This document shows, piece after piece, positions 1 to 6,135 of a stretch of 6,533 nt of DNA. Under the pieces are notes generated by a model that saw only the letters and a program-made list of their open reading frames with translations, searched no databases and was not told the DNA's origin. Origin of the DNA: Acidocella sp. (GTDB lineage Bacteria > Pseudomonadota > Alphaproteobacteria > Acetobacterales > Acetobacteraceae); the NCBI GenBank assembly GCA_029077775.1, contig JAQNCU010000175.1, positions 1 through 6,533 of the forward strand, written 5' to 3'. Position 1 is the stretch's first letter, and every line of letters begins with the position of its first letter. Position numbers and translations under genes: made by a program.

Positions 1-956
1 GCACGGTCCCGGCCCATGGCGAACAAGGTGCGGGAGAATTGCAGCATCGTGGTCTCCAGCGTGGCGATGCTGGAGAGAATAAGCGCGAGCGAGGCGGCGT
101 AGCCGCCGGTTGGCCCGAGCCCCGCCGCCAGGGCGACATGGTAGATGAGATTATCCGAGAACCCGGAGGCGGTGGCGAGCGTGAACATCATCAGGGCCGC
201 GACCGTGAAGGCGATGAACGAGGCGATGGTGATGAAGATGCTTAAAAACCCGCCATTGCCCGCCGCATTTGGTGGCGCGCCCTTGGTCTCCTCGGACAGG
301 TTACAGGTGACGTCCCAGCCCCAATACAGGAACACGACGATGAGCGATGAGGCCGCGAAAGTGCCTGTGGGGTAATTAAACCCGAACCACGACCAGCTGA
401 ATTTTGTCACGGCACCGGCGGTGCCTGTGTGCATGAAGGCCGCGATGGAGATGCCGAACAGGATGAGCAATTCGATGCTGCTCATCACCACCTGGATTTT
501 GCTGGTCAGCTCGATGCCCGTGATCAGCACCGCGCCGATGGCGAGGAACCACACGGCGCCGATAATGGTGGTGAGCAGCACGCTGCTGGCCAAGGCGGGG
601 TCGAACAAATCGATCGTGGCGGTGCCGAGCGGCACGCTGCCTGTGACCATGAAGACCATGGCCGCGATCAACAATGCCCAGCCCGAGAAATAGCCGAAGA
701 ATTTGCCGAAGACGGATTTTGTCCATTCATAGGCAGCACCGGCATTGGGGATTTTTTTGTTGAGGCCCTTATAGGCGACTGAGATGCCGAGCATGGGCAC
801 CGCGAAGACCAGCAGCGCATTGGGCGAGACGGCACCAGCGGCGGCCAGCAGGCCGGAGATGGCAACGGCGATGGAGAAGCCCGGCGCGGAGCCCGCCACG
901 CCCATGATGATCGATTCAAAAAACGATAACGAATTTGCTTTTAATTCCGTAGCCAT
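1..956 (-). CDS. APC-family amino acid/polyamine permease, C-terminus beyond the left edge
   Basis: Inner-membrane secondary transporter of the amino acid-polyamine-organocation superfamily. The 318 N-terminal codons are open with no stop before the edge; relatives are about 450-500 residues. Visible hydrophobic segments lie near residues 14-40, 44-62, 86-106, 123-148, 157-175, 199-214, 236-262 and 283-300. A small-residue turn GVAGSAP (19-25) in the first segment fits the substrate-binding unwound helix of the superfamily. The cytoplasmic loop EETKGAPPNA (222-231) matches the E-x-KGAP-type loop common in APC carriers. The ATG at 956 is preceded by AAAGGGGG with a 5-nt gap. It is the last visible gene of the polyamine operon, 18 nt after aguA, so putrescine, agmatine or a related amine or amino acid is the likely substrate. 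That substrate is inferred from context only. The first dozen codons are AT-rich compared with the rest. Confidence 0.9.
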   Translation of the reverse strand, partial: MATELKANSLSFFESIIMGVAGSAPGFSIAVAISGLLAAAGAVSPNALLVFAVPMLGISVAYKGLNKKIPNAGAAYEWTKSVFGKFFGYFSGWALLIAAMVFMVTGSVPLGTATIDLFDPALASSVLLTTIIGAVWFLAIGAVLITGIELTSKIQVVMSSIELLILFGISIAAFMHTGTAGAVTKFSWSWFGFNYPTGTFAASSLIVVFLYWGWDVTCNLSEETKGAPPNAAGNGGFLSIFITIASFIAFTVAALMMFTLATASGFSDNLIYHVALAAGLGPTGGYAASLALILSSIATLETTMLQFSRTLFAMGRDR

Positions 957-961
957 TGAAG

Positions 962-969
962 CCCCCTTT
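962..969 (-). promoter_or_regulatory. ribosome binding site of the permease gene
   Basis: AAAGGGGG on the minus strand, 5 nt before the ATG at 956. It lies in the 18-nt gap after the aguA stop, so the permease can initiate on its own, unlike aguA, which has no clear Shine-Dalgarno. Confidence 0.7.
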
Positions 970-974
970 GTTGA

Positions 975-2090
975 TTAAGCCCAAGTCTTTGGTTGTTGCT
1001 GGGTTATGCAATGGATATTGCCGCCGCCCAGCAGGATCTCACGCGCAGGCACGGTTATGATTGCCGCTGAGGGAAAGCATGACGCCAGCACATTATGTGC
1101 CGCCACATCGCTCGGCACACCGAATGATGCTGCAATAATTGCGCCATTGGCAATGTAGAAATTTACGTAAGATGCGGCCAGCCGCGTGCCTGCTGCCCGG
1201 TTCATGGCGCTGTCCGTGACGTCTATCCCGGCGGCCTCCTCGGCGGTGATGAACATCGGCGTGGGCATGGGGATATGCCGGATTTTCAGCGGCTGGCCGT
1301 TGGCGTCGAACGCGGCGCGCAGCCTTGCATCGGCATCGCGGGAGACCGCGTGATGCGGGTCCGCAGGATCGTCGCACCAGCTCAGCAGAACCTCGCCCGG
1401 GGCGGTGAAACAGGCGAGATTGTCGACATGCCCGCCGGTCTCATCACCGGGAACACCGTCACCCAGCCAGATGACGTTATTGGCGCCGAGATAATCCATC
1501 AGCACAAGTTCAATGCCCGCACGGGTGACCCCTGGGTTGCGGTTGGTATCAAGCAGGCAGGATTCCGTGACCAGCACGCTGCCCTGGCCATCGACATGGA
1601 TGGCCCCGCCCTCGATCACCAGCGGGGCGCGGAAGGCGTGGGCGCGCTCAATTTCCAGAATTTTGCCCGCTACGGCATCGTCGAGATCCCACGGGAAATA
1701 GAGCCCGCCGCGCAGGCCGCCCCAGGCGTTGAACGGCCAGTCGACACCGCCCAGCGTACCATTGGCGTGGCGCAGGAAACTCGGGCCCACATCGCGCGCC
1801 CAGGCATCGTTGCTGCTGCCCTCAACCACCCGCACGCCGCGCGGCAGCAGGGCGCGGGCATTGGCGTATTGCCGGGCGCTGACCAGCATGGTGACAGGCT
1901 CGTGCGCCGCGATGGCGGCGGCGACGGCGCAAAAAGCGGCCTGGGCGGGTTTGGCGCCCTGCCGCCAATTATCGGTGCGTTCCGGCCAGATCATCCAACA
2001 CCCGGCGTGAGCCTCCCATTCAGCTGGCATGGTGAAGCCGCGCGCTGCCGCTGATTGTGCCTCGGCGCGCGCAAGGCTGGTGGTGCTCAT
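975..2090 (-). CDS. aguA: agmatine deiminase
   Basis: Cytoplasmic agmatine iminohydrolase of the peptidyl-arginine deiminase/guanidino-modifying fold, converting agmatine to N-carbamoylputrescine and ammonia. At 371 residues it has the family's usual length. The N-terminal MPAEWEAHAGCWMIWP (21-36) is the family opening block. NDAWARDVGP (94-103) supplies substrate-binding acidic residues (Asp95, Asp100). IEGGAIHVDG (159-168), ETGGHVDNLACF (217-228, His221 and Asp223) and GGGNIHC (355-361, nucleophile Cys361) complete the active site. All catalytic residues appear intact. The ATG at 2090 overlaps the upstream stop in ATGA and lacks a clear Shine-Dalgarno, which points to translational coupling. 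An ATG at 2030 would cut the protein exactly at the conserved block, so the longer form is preferred. The next pathway enzyme, N-carbamoylputrescine amidohydrolase, is not visible here. Confidence 0.95.
   Translation of the reverse strand: MSTTSLARAEAQSAAARGFTMPAEWEAHAGCWMIWPERTDNWRQGAKPAQAAFCAVAAAIAAHEPVTMLVSARQYANARALLPRGVRVVEGSSNDAWARDVGPSFLRHANGTLGGVDWPFNAWGGLRGGLYFPWDLDDAVAGKILEIERAHAFRAPLVIEGGAIHVDGQGSVLVTESCLLDTNRNPGVTRAGIELVLMDYLGANNVIWLGDGVPGDETGGHVDNLACFTAPGEVLLSWCDDPADPHHAVSRDADARLRAAFDANGQPLKIRHIPMPTPMFITAEEAAGIDVTDSAMNRAAGTRLAASYVNFYIANGAIIAASFGVPSDVAAHNVLASCFPSAAIITVPAREILLGGGNIHCITQQQPKTWA
2040..2072 (-). other. GC-rich hairpin inside the start of aguA
   Basis: On the minus strand GCGCGCGCCG (2072-2063) can pair with CGGC (2050-2047) and GCGCGC (2045-2040), leaving one bulged A at 2046 and a 12-nt loop. 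That gives ten G-C pairs, which two G-U pairs could extend. It lies 18 nt after the first base of aguA and 20 nt after the A AAA AAC heptamer. It may tune coupling or initiation of aguA, or be a by-product of GC-rich coding sequence. Confidence 0.35.
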
Positions 2091-3454
2091 GCGTTTTTTA
2101 AGTAGGCGTCATATTCGACATCCGAGATCCGGCGGCGGAACTCGTTGATCTCCTGGCGTTTGCAGGCGGTGAAGACACGTTGGAAATCCGCCCCGAAAAT
2201 GCCCTGGATGTAAGATGAGGCTTTGAAGCGATCGACCGCGCTGGACCAGGCGATGGGCAGTGGCGGGGCGGCCTGGCTGCGCTGATCGCCGAAGGTCTCA
2301 TCACCTGGGTCGGCGCGGCTTTCAAGCCCGTCCAGCGCCGAGCCCAACAGAGAGGCGAAGGCGAAATACGGGTTGCAGTCAGCGCCCGCGACCCGGTGTT
2401 CGATGCGCGAGGCGGCAGGGTCTGACGTGATCACGCGCATCGCGGCAAGCCGGTTGTCATGCCCCCAATCGCCATAGGTTGGCGCGTGCACGCCGGGCGC
2501 GAAGCGGCGATAGGAATTGGCGTGCGGGGCGAGGGTGAGCATGGTGTCCGGCATGGCGCGGATAATGCCGCCCAGAGCGTGATACAAAGCGGGCGCCGCG
2601 CGGTGCTCATCGCCCTTAAAAATATTGCGCCCGGCGGTATCCAGCACCGACATATGCACATGCATACCCGAGCCCGCCCATTGCCCATAGGGTTTGGCCA
2701 TGAAGGTGGCGGTCAGGCCATGTTTGCGCGCCACGTGTTTGATTGTGCGTTTGAACAAGGTGGCGCTGTCGGCCACGCGCAGGGCATCGGCCGCGTATTT
2801 CAGCGTGACCTCGAACTGGCCGGGGCCGCTCTCGCTCACCAGGGTTTCCAGCGTGATGTCCTGGGCTTTGGCGGTGGCCATCATCTCGCGCAGGATAGGC
2901 TCGTAATCATGGATTTCACCCAGGCCCACGGCGTCGATCTGCCAGCCACGCCAGCCGGATTCATCGGCCCCGCGCGGCGCGATTTTAAGCCCGCCGGTAT
3001 GGCCGGGATCGACCAGGTAGAATTCCAGCTCCACCCCCAGAGCGGGCGTGAGCCCGGCTTTGGTGAAGCGGGCCAGCACGTTGGCCAGCACGCCGCGCGG
3101 GTCCAGGTAGAATGACCCGCCATCGGCCTCGCGCATGGTGAGCATCGCCTGGGCGGTGTTGCCCTCGGCCCAGCCCATGCGGGTGATGCTGTGCGGCACA
3201 GCGACGCAGAGCCCGTCCGGGTCGCCGGTGTCGAAGGCGATGCCGCCCTCGACGATGTCGCGGCCCCAAATGTCCAGCAGATAGGCCGAGCGCGGCATGG
3301 CGATGCCTGTGCCCAGCAAGGCGCGCGCTTTGTCGGGCTGCAACCATTTGCCGCGCGGCACGCCGTTCACGTCGATGATGAAAGCCTCGATCATTTCAGA
3401 CTCGGCCATCAACGCCGCCTTGGCGGCAAGGTCGGGGGCGGCGATGCGGTTCAA
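2087..3454 (-). CDS. puuA: glutamine-synthetase-fold gamma-glutamylpolyamine (putrescine) synthetase, PuuA/SpuB type
   Basis: ATP-dependent ligase expected to join glutamate to an amine such as putrescine, the first step of the gamma-glutamylated putrescine route. With the TTG start it has 455 residues, as expected for PuuA/SpuB. The N-terminal beta-grasp part contains FIIDVNGVPRGKW (25-37). Catalytic-domain motifs follow: VELEFYLVD (141-149, metal-binding Glu142/Glu144), SESGPGQFE (207-215), MAKPYGQWAGSGMHVH (252-267), NSYRRFAPG (313-321) and EHRVAGADCNPY (352-363). The C-terminus LKNA matches my recollection of E. coli PuuA. The TTG at 3454 overlaps the aminotransferase stop (TTGA) with GAGG 7 nt upstream and keeps a helical N-terminus. 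The alternative is the ATG at 3409, with AAGG 8 nt upstream, giving 440 residues. Further extension to 3610 only runs antisense-free into the previous gene. It sits next to a SpuC-type aminotransferase, as spuB does in Pseudomonas aeruginosa. The exact amine is not known. Confidence 0.9.
   Translation of the reverse strand: MNRIAAPDLAAKAALMAESEMIEAFIIDVNGVPRGKWLQPDKARALLGTGIAMPRSAYLLDIWGRDIVEGGIAFDTGDPDGLCVAVPHSITRMGWAEGNTAQAMLTMREADGGSFYLDPRGVLANVLARFTKAGLTPALGVELEFYLVDPGHTGGLKIAPRGADESGWRGWQIDAVGLGEIHDYEPILREMMATAKAQDITLETLVSESGPGQFEVTLKYAADALRVADSATLFKRTIKHVARKHGLTATFMAKPYGQWAGSGMHVHMSVLDTAGRNIFKGDEHRAAPALYHALGGIIRAMPDTMLTLAPHANSYRRFAPGVHAPTYGDWGHDNRLAAMRVITSDPAASRIEHRVAGADCNPYFAFASLLGSALDGLESRADPGDETFGDQRSQAAPPLPIAWSSAVDRFKASSYIQGIFGADFQRVFTACKRQEINEFRRRISDVEYDAYLKNA
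2093..2099 (-). other. A AAA AAC slippery heptamer before the synthetase stop codon
   Basis: The last synthetase codons are TTA AAA AAC GCA TGA, so A AAA AAC sits in the X XXY YYZ register. A -1 slip would give AAA AAA CGC ATG AGC and enter the aguA frame exactly at its start codon. The protein sequence here (LKNA) is conserved in the PuuA family, which could explain the heptamer without any frameshifting. Use as a frameshift site is inference only. Confidence 0.25.
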
Positions 3455-4830
3455 ACCTGGACCTCGTCGCGCACCTGTTGATAGGTACGGTCGATGGCGG
3501 TGACGAAGCGGGCGACGAGCTGGCTGATCTCGTCCTCCGAGATGATCAGCGGCGGAGAGAACACCATGGTGTCGCGCACCGCGCGCATGATCAGGCCCGC
3601 TTCGATACAATGATCGCGGCAGATCATGCCGACACGGCCACGCTTGTCGAAAAAGCGCCGCGTGCGCTTATCGGCGACGAGCTCAATCGCGCCGATGAGC
3701 CCGACGCCACGGATCTCGCCCAGCATCGGGTGGTCATCCAGCGCCGCGTGTAATTGCGCGCGCAAAAGCGCGCCCATGTCAGTGGCGCGGGCCACCAGCC
3801 CCTCGGATTCGATGATGTCGAGATTGGCGAGGGCGACGGCGCAGGCCACCGGATGGCCGGAATAGGTGAAGCCGTGATAAAATTCCCCGCCTTCATTGAT
3901 CAGCACATCGGCGATCCGGTCGTTCAGCATAACGGCCGAGAGCGGCAGGTAACCCGAGGTGATGGCCTTGGCCACGGTCATCATATCCGGCGCGATGCCG
4001 AAATAATCCGACCCGAACATTTTGCCGGTGCGCCCGAAGCCGCAGATGACCTCGTCGGCGATCAACAATATGTCGTGGGTTTTGCAAATCCGGTTGATCT
4101 CGGGCCAATAGGTCTCGGGCGGGATGATCACGCCGCCCGCACCTTGCAGCGGCTCGCCGATGAAGGCCGCGATGTTATCGGCGCCAAGTTCGATGATTTT
4201 GGCCTCAAGCTGCCGGGCGGCGTAGAGCCCGAATTCCGCCGCCGACATCTGGCCGCCATAGCCGTACCAATAGGGCGGCAGGATATGCGCGAAATGCGGC
4301 ATGTCCCCGCCCTGGCGGTGCATGTCCACCATACCGCCCGCCGAAGCGCCGAGCGTGGTGGAGCCGTGATAGCCATATTCCCGCCCGATGATGATTTTTT
4401 TGCCCGGGCGGCCCATGGTCTGCCAATAGAACCGCGCCATGCGCAAAGCGGTGTCCACCGCCTCGGACCCGGAGCACGCGAAGAAGGCGCGGTTCAGGCC
4501 CGCCGGGGCGAGTTTCGCCAGGCGCTGCGCGAGGCTGATGGCGGGCTGCGTCGTGGTTTTGAAGAACGTGTTGTAATAGGGCAGCGTGGTCATCTGCGCG
4601 GCGGCGGCGGCGACCAGTTCCGGGCGGCTGTACCCCACACTCACACACCACAGCCCGGCCATGCCATCGAGGATGCGGTTACCCTTATCGTCGATGAGAA
4701 ACACACCGTCGGCGCCGGTGATGACACGCACCCCGGCCTCGTGCAGCGCCTTGTGGTCGGTGAAAGGGTGGAGATGGTGGGCCGCGTCCAGACCTTGCCA
4801 GTCCGTGGCACCGATTATGTTGTCCAACAT
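3451..4830 (-). CDS. spuC: class III aminotransferase, SpuC-type putrescine/polyamine:pyruvate transaminase
   Basis: PLP-dependent, cytoplasmic fold-type I omega-aminotransferase expected to move the terminal amino group of putrescine or another polyamine to pyruvate, giving 4-aminobutanal. Its 459 residues match the SpuC group. Motifs in order: GLWCVSVGYSRPEL (59-72), typical of the omega-amine:pyruvate branch; CSGSEAVD (119-126), the PLP phosphate loop; EYGYHGST (151-158, ring-stacking aromatic at Tyr154); GEPLQGAGG (225-233); ADEVICGFGRTG (258-269, Asp259 to the pyridine nitrogen); VAKAITSGY (286-294, Schiff-base Lys288); and FTYSGHP (321-327). The ATG at 4830 has AGGAGG 8 nt upstream. It is the first gene of the operon and overlaps the synthetase start by 4 nt. 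Beta-alanine, GABA or another omega-amine remain possible donors; the polyamine role rests on motif style plus neighbours. Confidence 0.92.
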   Translation of the reverse strand: MLDNIIGATDWQGLDAAHHLHPFTDHKALHEAGVRVITGADGVFLIDDKGNRILDGMAGLWCVSVGYSRPELVAAAAAQMTTLPYYNTFFKTTTQPAISLAQRLAKLAPAGLNRAFFACSGSEAVDTALRMARFYWQTMGRPGKKIIIGREYGYHGSTTLGASAGGMVDMHRQGGDMPHFAHILPPYWYGYGGQMSAAEFGLYAARQLEAKIIELGADNIAAFIGEPLQGAGGVIIPPETYWPEINRICKTHDILLIADEVICGFGRTGKMFGSDYFGIAPDMMTVAKAITSGYLPLSAVMLNDRIADVLINEGGEFYHGFTYSGHPVACAVALANLDIIESEGLVARATDMGALLRAQLHAALDDHPMLGEIRGVGLIGAIELVADKRTRRFFDKRGRVGMICRDHCIEAGLIMRAVRDTMVFSPPLIISEDEISQLVARFVTAIDRTYQQVRDEVQV

Positions 4831-4838
4831 TGTTCAAG

Positions 4839-4844
4839 CCTCCT
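4839..4844 (-). promoter_or_regulatory. ribosome binding site of the aminotransferase gene
   Basis: A perfect AGGAGG on the minus strand, 8 nt before the ATG at 4830. It fixes the start of the first operon gene and is the strongest initiation signal in the window. Confidence 0.85.
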
Positions 4845-4961
4845 GAAATTTGGAAATCCGCGCGCCGGGGCGCAAGACGCAATTTCATGGAGCGGGTGGG
4901 CTGAAGCCGATGCGTGCGCAGAGAATAAGCAGTTCTGCCTTAAAAGTGAGCCCAGAGAGGA

Positions 4962-4986
4962 GGTTTGTGGAAACCATCTCTAAACC
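4962..4986. promoter_or_regulatory. GGTTT/AAACC inverted repeat with a third half-site, possible operator
   Basis: Plus strand GGTTT (4962-4966), a 4-nt spacer GTGG, and AAACC (4971-4975) form a short perfect inverted repeat. A further AAACC (4982-4986) starts 11 bp after the previous one, about one helical turn, putting both on the same DNA face. The location, 130-155 nt upstream of the aminotransferase start, would suit a regulator of the operon. No known operator consensus was recognised and 5-nt arms can occur by chance. Confidence 0.25.
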
Positions 4987-5069
4987 TTTGCATGATGTTT
5001 GGGCGCGTTCAAGGAAAATCTGTGCGCTTGCGGAGGGGTGTAAAACGGTCTCGGGCGGGGCCGTGTAGC

Positions 5070-5100
5070 TTGCCTGAGCGGCCCGGCTTGGGCACATAAC
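5070..5100 (+). promoter_or_regulatory. weak promoter candidate for the WD40 gene
   Basis: TTGCCT (5070-5075) and CATAAC (5095-5100) each match four of six positions of the sigma-70 boxes, with a long 19-nt spacer. Transcription would start about 7 nt after the -10 box, at or very near the ATG at 5107, giving a leaderless message. That would fit the absence of a Shine-Dalgarno. Confidence 0.2.
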
Positions 5101-5109
5101 CGGGTTATG
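5095..5109. repeat. 15-nt palindrome over the WD40 start codon
   Basis: CATAACC (5095-5101), one central G, then GGTTATG (5103-5109) form a perfect 7-bp inverted repeat whose right arm contains the ATG of the WD40 gene. It could be an operator or an RNA hairpin sequestering the start, but no known site was recognised. Confidence 0.35.
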
Positions 5110-6135
5110 GCAGATCTCGACCAGCTTCTCACAGCGCGCGGCAAGACCATGGATTTTGGCGCGCATGTTATCGCGGCCGCGTTTGACCGCGATGGTGGAC
5201 ATGCCGGTTTTGGCCTGGGCGATGGGAGCGTGCGCGTGACCGATGGTGATGTGTGGCTGAAGGCATCGGCGCATCCGGGCGCGGTGCTGGCCTTGTGCGC
5301 GCACCCGACGCGCCCAGGGTTTGTCAGCGGCGGGGATGATGGGCGGCTGAATTTCATAGGGCTCGATGGCGGCGTGACGCAGATGGCGGCGTTTGGCACA
5401 CGCTGGGTGGAGCATGTCGCGGGGTTTGCGGGCAAGGCCCCGTTATTGGCTGCCAGTGTCGGCAAGACTTTGCATTTGTTGAACGCGGCGGGCGAGACCT
5501 TGCGCAGCCTGGCGCATCCGTCCACGGTCTCGGGCATTGCGTTCGACGCCAAGGGCAAGCGCATCGCCGCTGCGCATTATAACGGCGCGTCGCTGTGGTT
5601 CACGGCCTCGACATCGGACACGCCGCGCAGGCTGGAATGGAAGGGCAGCCATCTGGGTGTCGCGATCCACCCGGCGGGCGAGGCGCTGGTTACCGCCATG
5701 CAGGAGAACGCGCTGCATGGCTGGAGCCTGCCGGAGGGTAAGCATATGCGCATGTCCGGCTATCCGGCGAAGACGGAATCCTTTGGGTTTACCAGGTCAG
5801 GCCGCTGGCTGGCCACAGGCGGCGCGGATGCGGTGGTGTTGTGGCCGTTTTTCGGCGGCGGGCCGATGGGCAAGGCACCGCTTGAACTCGGCGCCGGGGA
5901 TGGCGGGTTTGTCAAACGCATCGCCTGCCATCCTGAACATGAAATCGTCGCCGCCGGGTTTGATAGCGGGCTGACGCTGATTATCGATATCCCCAAGGAG
6001 CGGGTGCTGCCGGTCTGCGGGCCAGGGCGAGGTGCCGTGAGCGCGCTGTGCTGGAGTGCGACGGGTGCGCATCTGGCTTTGGGCACAGCAGATGGCTTTG
6101 CCGCGCTGATCGATTTTTCAACCGGGAGGATTTGA
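5107..6135 (+). CDS. WD40-repeat beta-propeller protein of unknown function
   Basis: The 342-residue protein has no signal peptide or membrane helix and is built of WD40-like units. I count eight, beginning near residues 20, 58, 100, 139, 181, 222, 268 and 309. Clear examples contain SGGDDGRLNFIG (74-85), AHYNGASLWF (156-165), MQENALHGWSL (198-208) and TGGADAVVLWPF (237-248). The phrases WKGSHLGVAIHP (178-189) and MRMSGYP (214-220) resemble a conserved alphaproteobacterial WD40 family as I remember it, whose role is not established. Such propellers normally act as protein-binding platforms. The ATG at 5107 has no Shine-Dalgarno; the next candidate is ATG 5149, which would remove 14 residues before the first strand. 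The gene is divergent from the polyamine operon, so no shared role is implied. Its last 18 nt overlap the convergent gene. Confidence 0.88.
   Translation: MADLDQLLTARGKTMDFGAHVIAAAFDRDGGHAGFGLGDGSVRVTDGDVWLKASAHPGAVLALCAHPTRPGFVSGGDDGRLNFIGLDGGVTQMAAFGTRWVEHVAGFAGKAPLLAASVGKTLHLLNAAGETLRSLAHPSTVSGIAFDAKGKRIAAAHYNGASLWFTASTSDTPRRLEWKGSHLGVAIHPAGEALVTAMQENALHGWSLPEGKHMRMSGYPAKTESFGFTRSGRWLATGGADAVVLWPFFGGGPMGKAPLELGAGDGGFVKRIACHPEHEIVAAGFDSGLTLIIDIPKERVLPVCGPGRGAVSALCWSATGAHLALGTADGFAALIDFSTGRI

Larger units (their letters stand above)
4845..5106. other. intergenic region between the divergent polyamine operon and WD40 gene
   Basis: No supported gene lies here; short open frames crossing it have no start signals and no recognisable protein. 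It must carry the promoters of both transcription units. For the operon the best sigma-70-like match I see on the minus strand is TTTACA (5044-5039) with GATTTT (5020-5015) at 18-nt spacing, which is weak in the -10 box. No sigma-54 pair or riboswitch was recognised. The AT-richest part is around 4920-5020, which also holds the GGTTT/AAACC repeats. Confidence 0.5.

Noticed and set aside
752..758. A run of seven A in the permease coding strand, with another at 4395-4401 in the aminotransferase
   Set aside because: Both encode Lys-Lys-Ile and the reading frame continues correctly on either side, so there is no sign of a frameshift or phase switch.
376..782. Open frames of about 115 codons on both strands within the permease region
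   Set aside because: They are His/Arg/Asp/Gly-rich translations in the wrong frames. The permease frame gives continuous hydrophobic segments through the same DNA.
1275..2054. A 259-codon plus-strand open frame opposite aguA
   Set aside because: It lies in the same codon-complement register as aguA, whose catalytic motifs are all intact on the minus strand. It is a shadow of GC-rich codon use.
2459..3115. A 218-codon plus-strand open frame opposite the synthetase
   Set aside because: It lies in the codon-complement register of the synthetase and has no supported start or protein family.
3455..3610. Upstream extension of the synthetase to an ATG at 3610
   Set aside because: The added 52 residues are Arg/His-rich, unlike any glutamine synthetase N-terminus, and lie entirely within the aminotransferase coding sequence in another frame.
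3754..4983. A 409-codon plus-strand open frame opposite the aminotransferase
   Set aside because: Its codons are exact reverse complements of the aminotransferase codons, so it stays open simply because that gene avoids TTA, CTA and TCA. It has no start signal and no recognisable protein motif.
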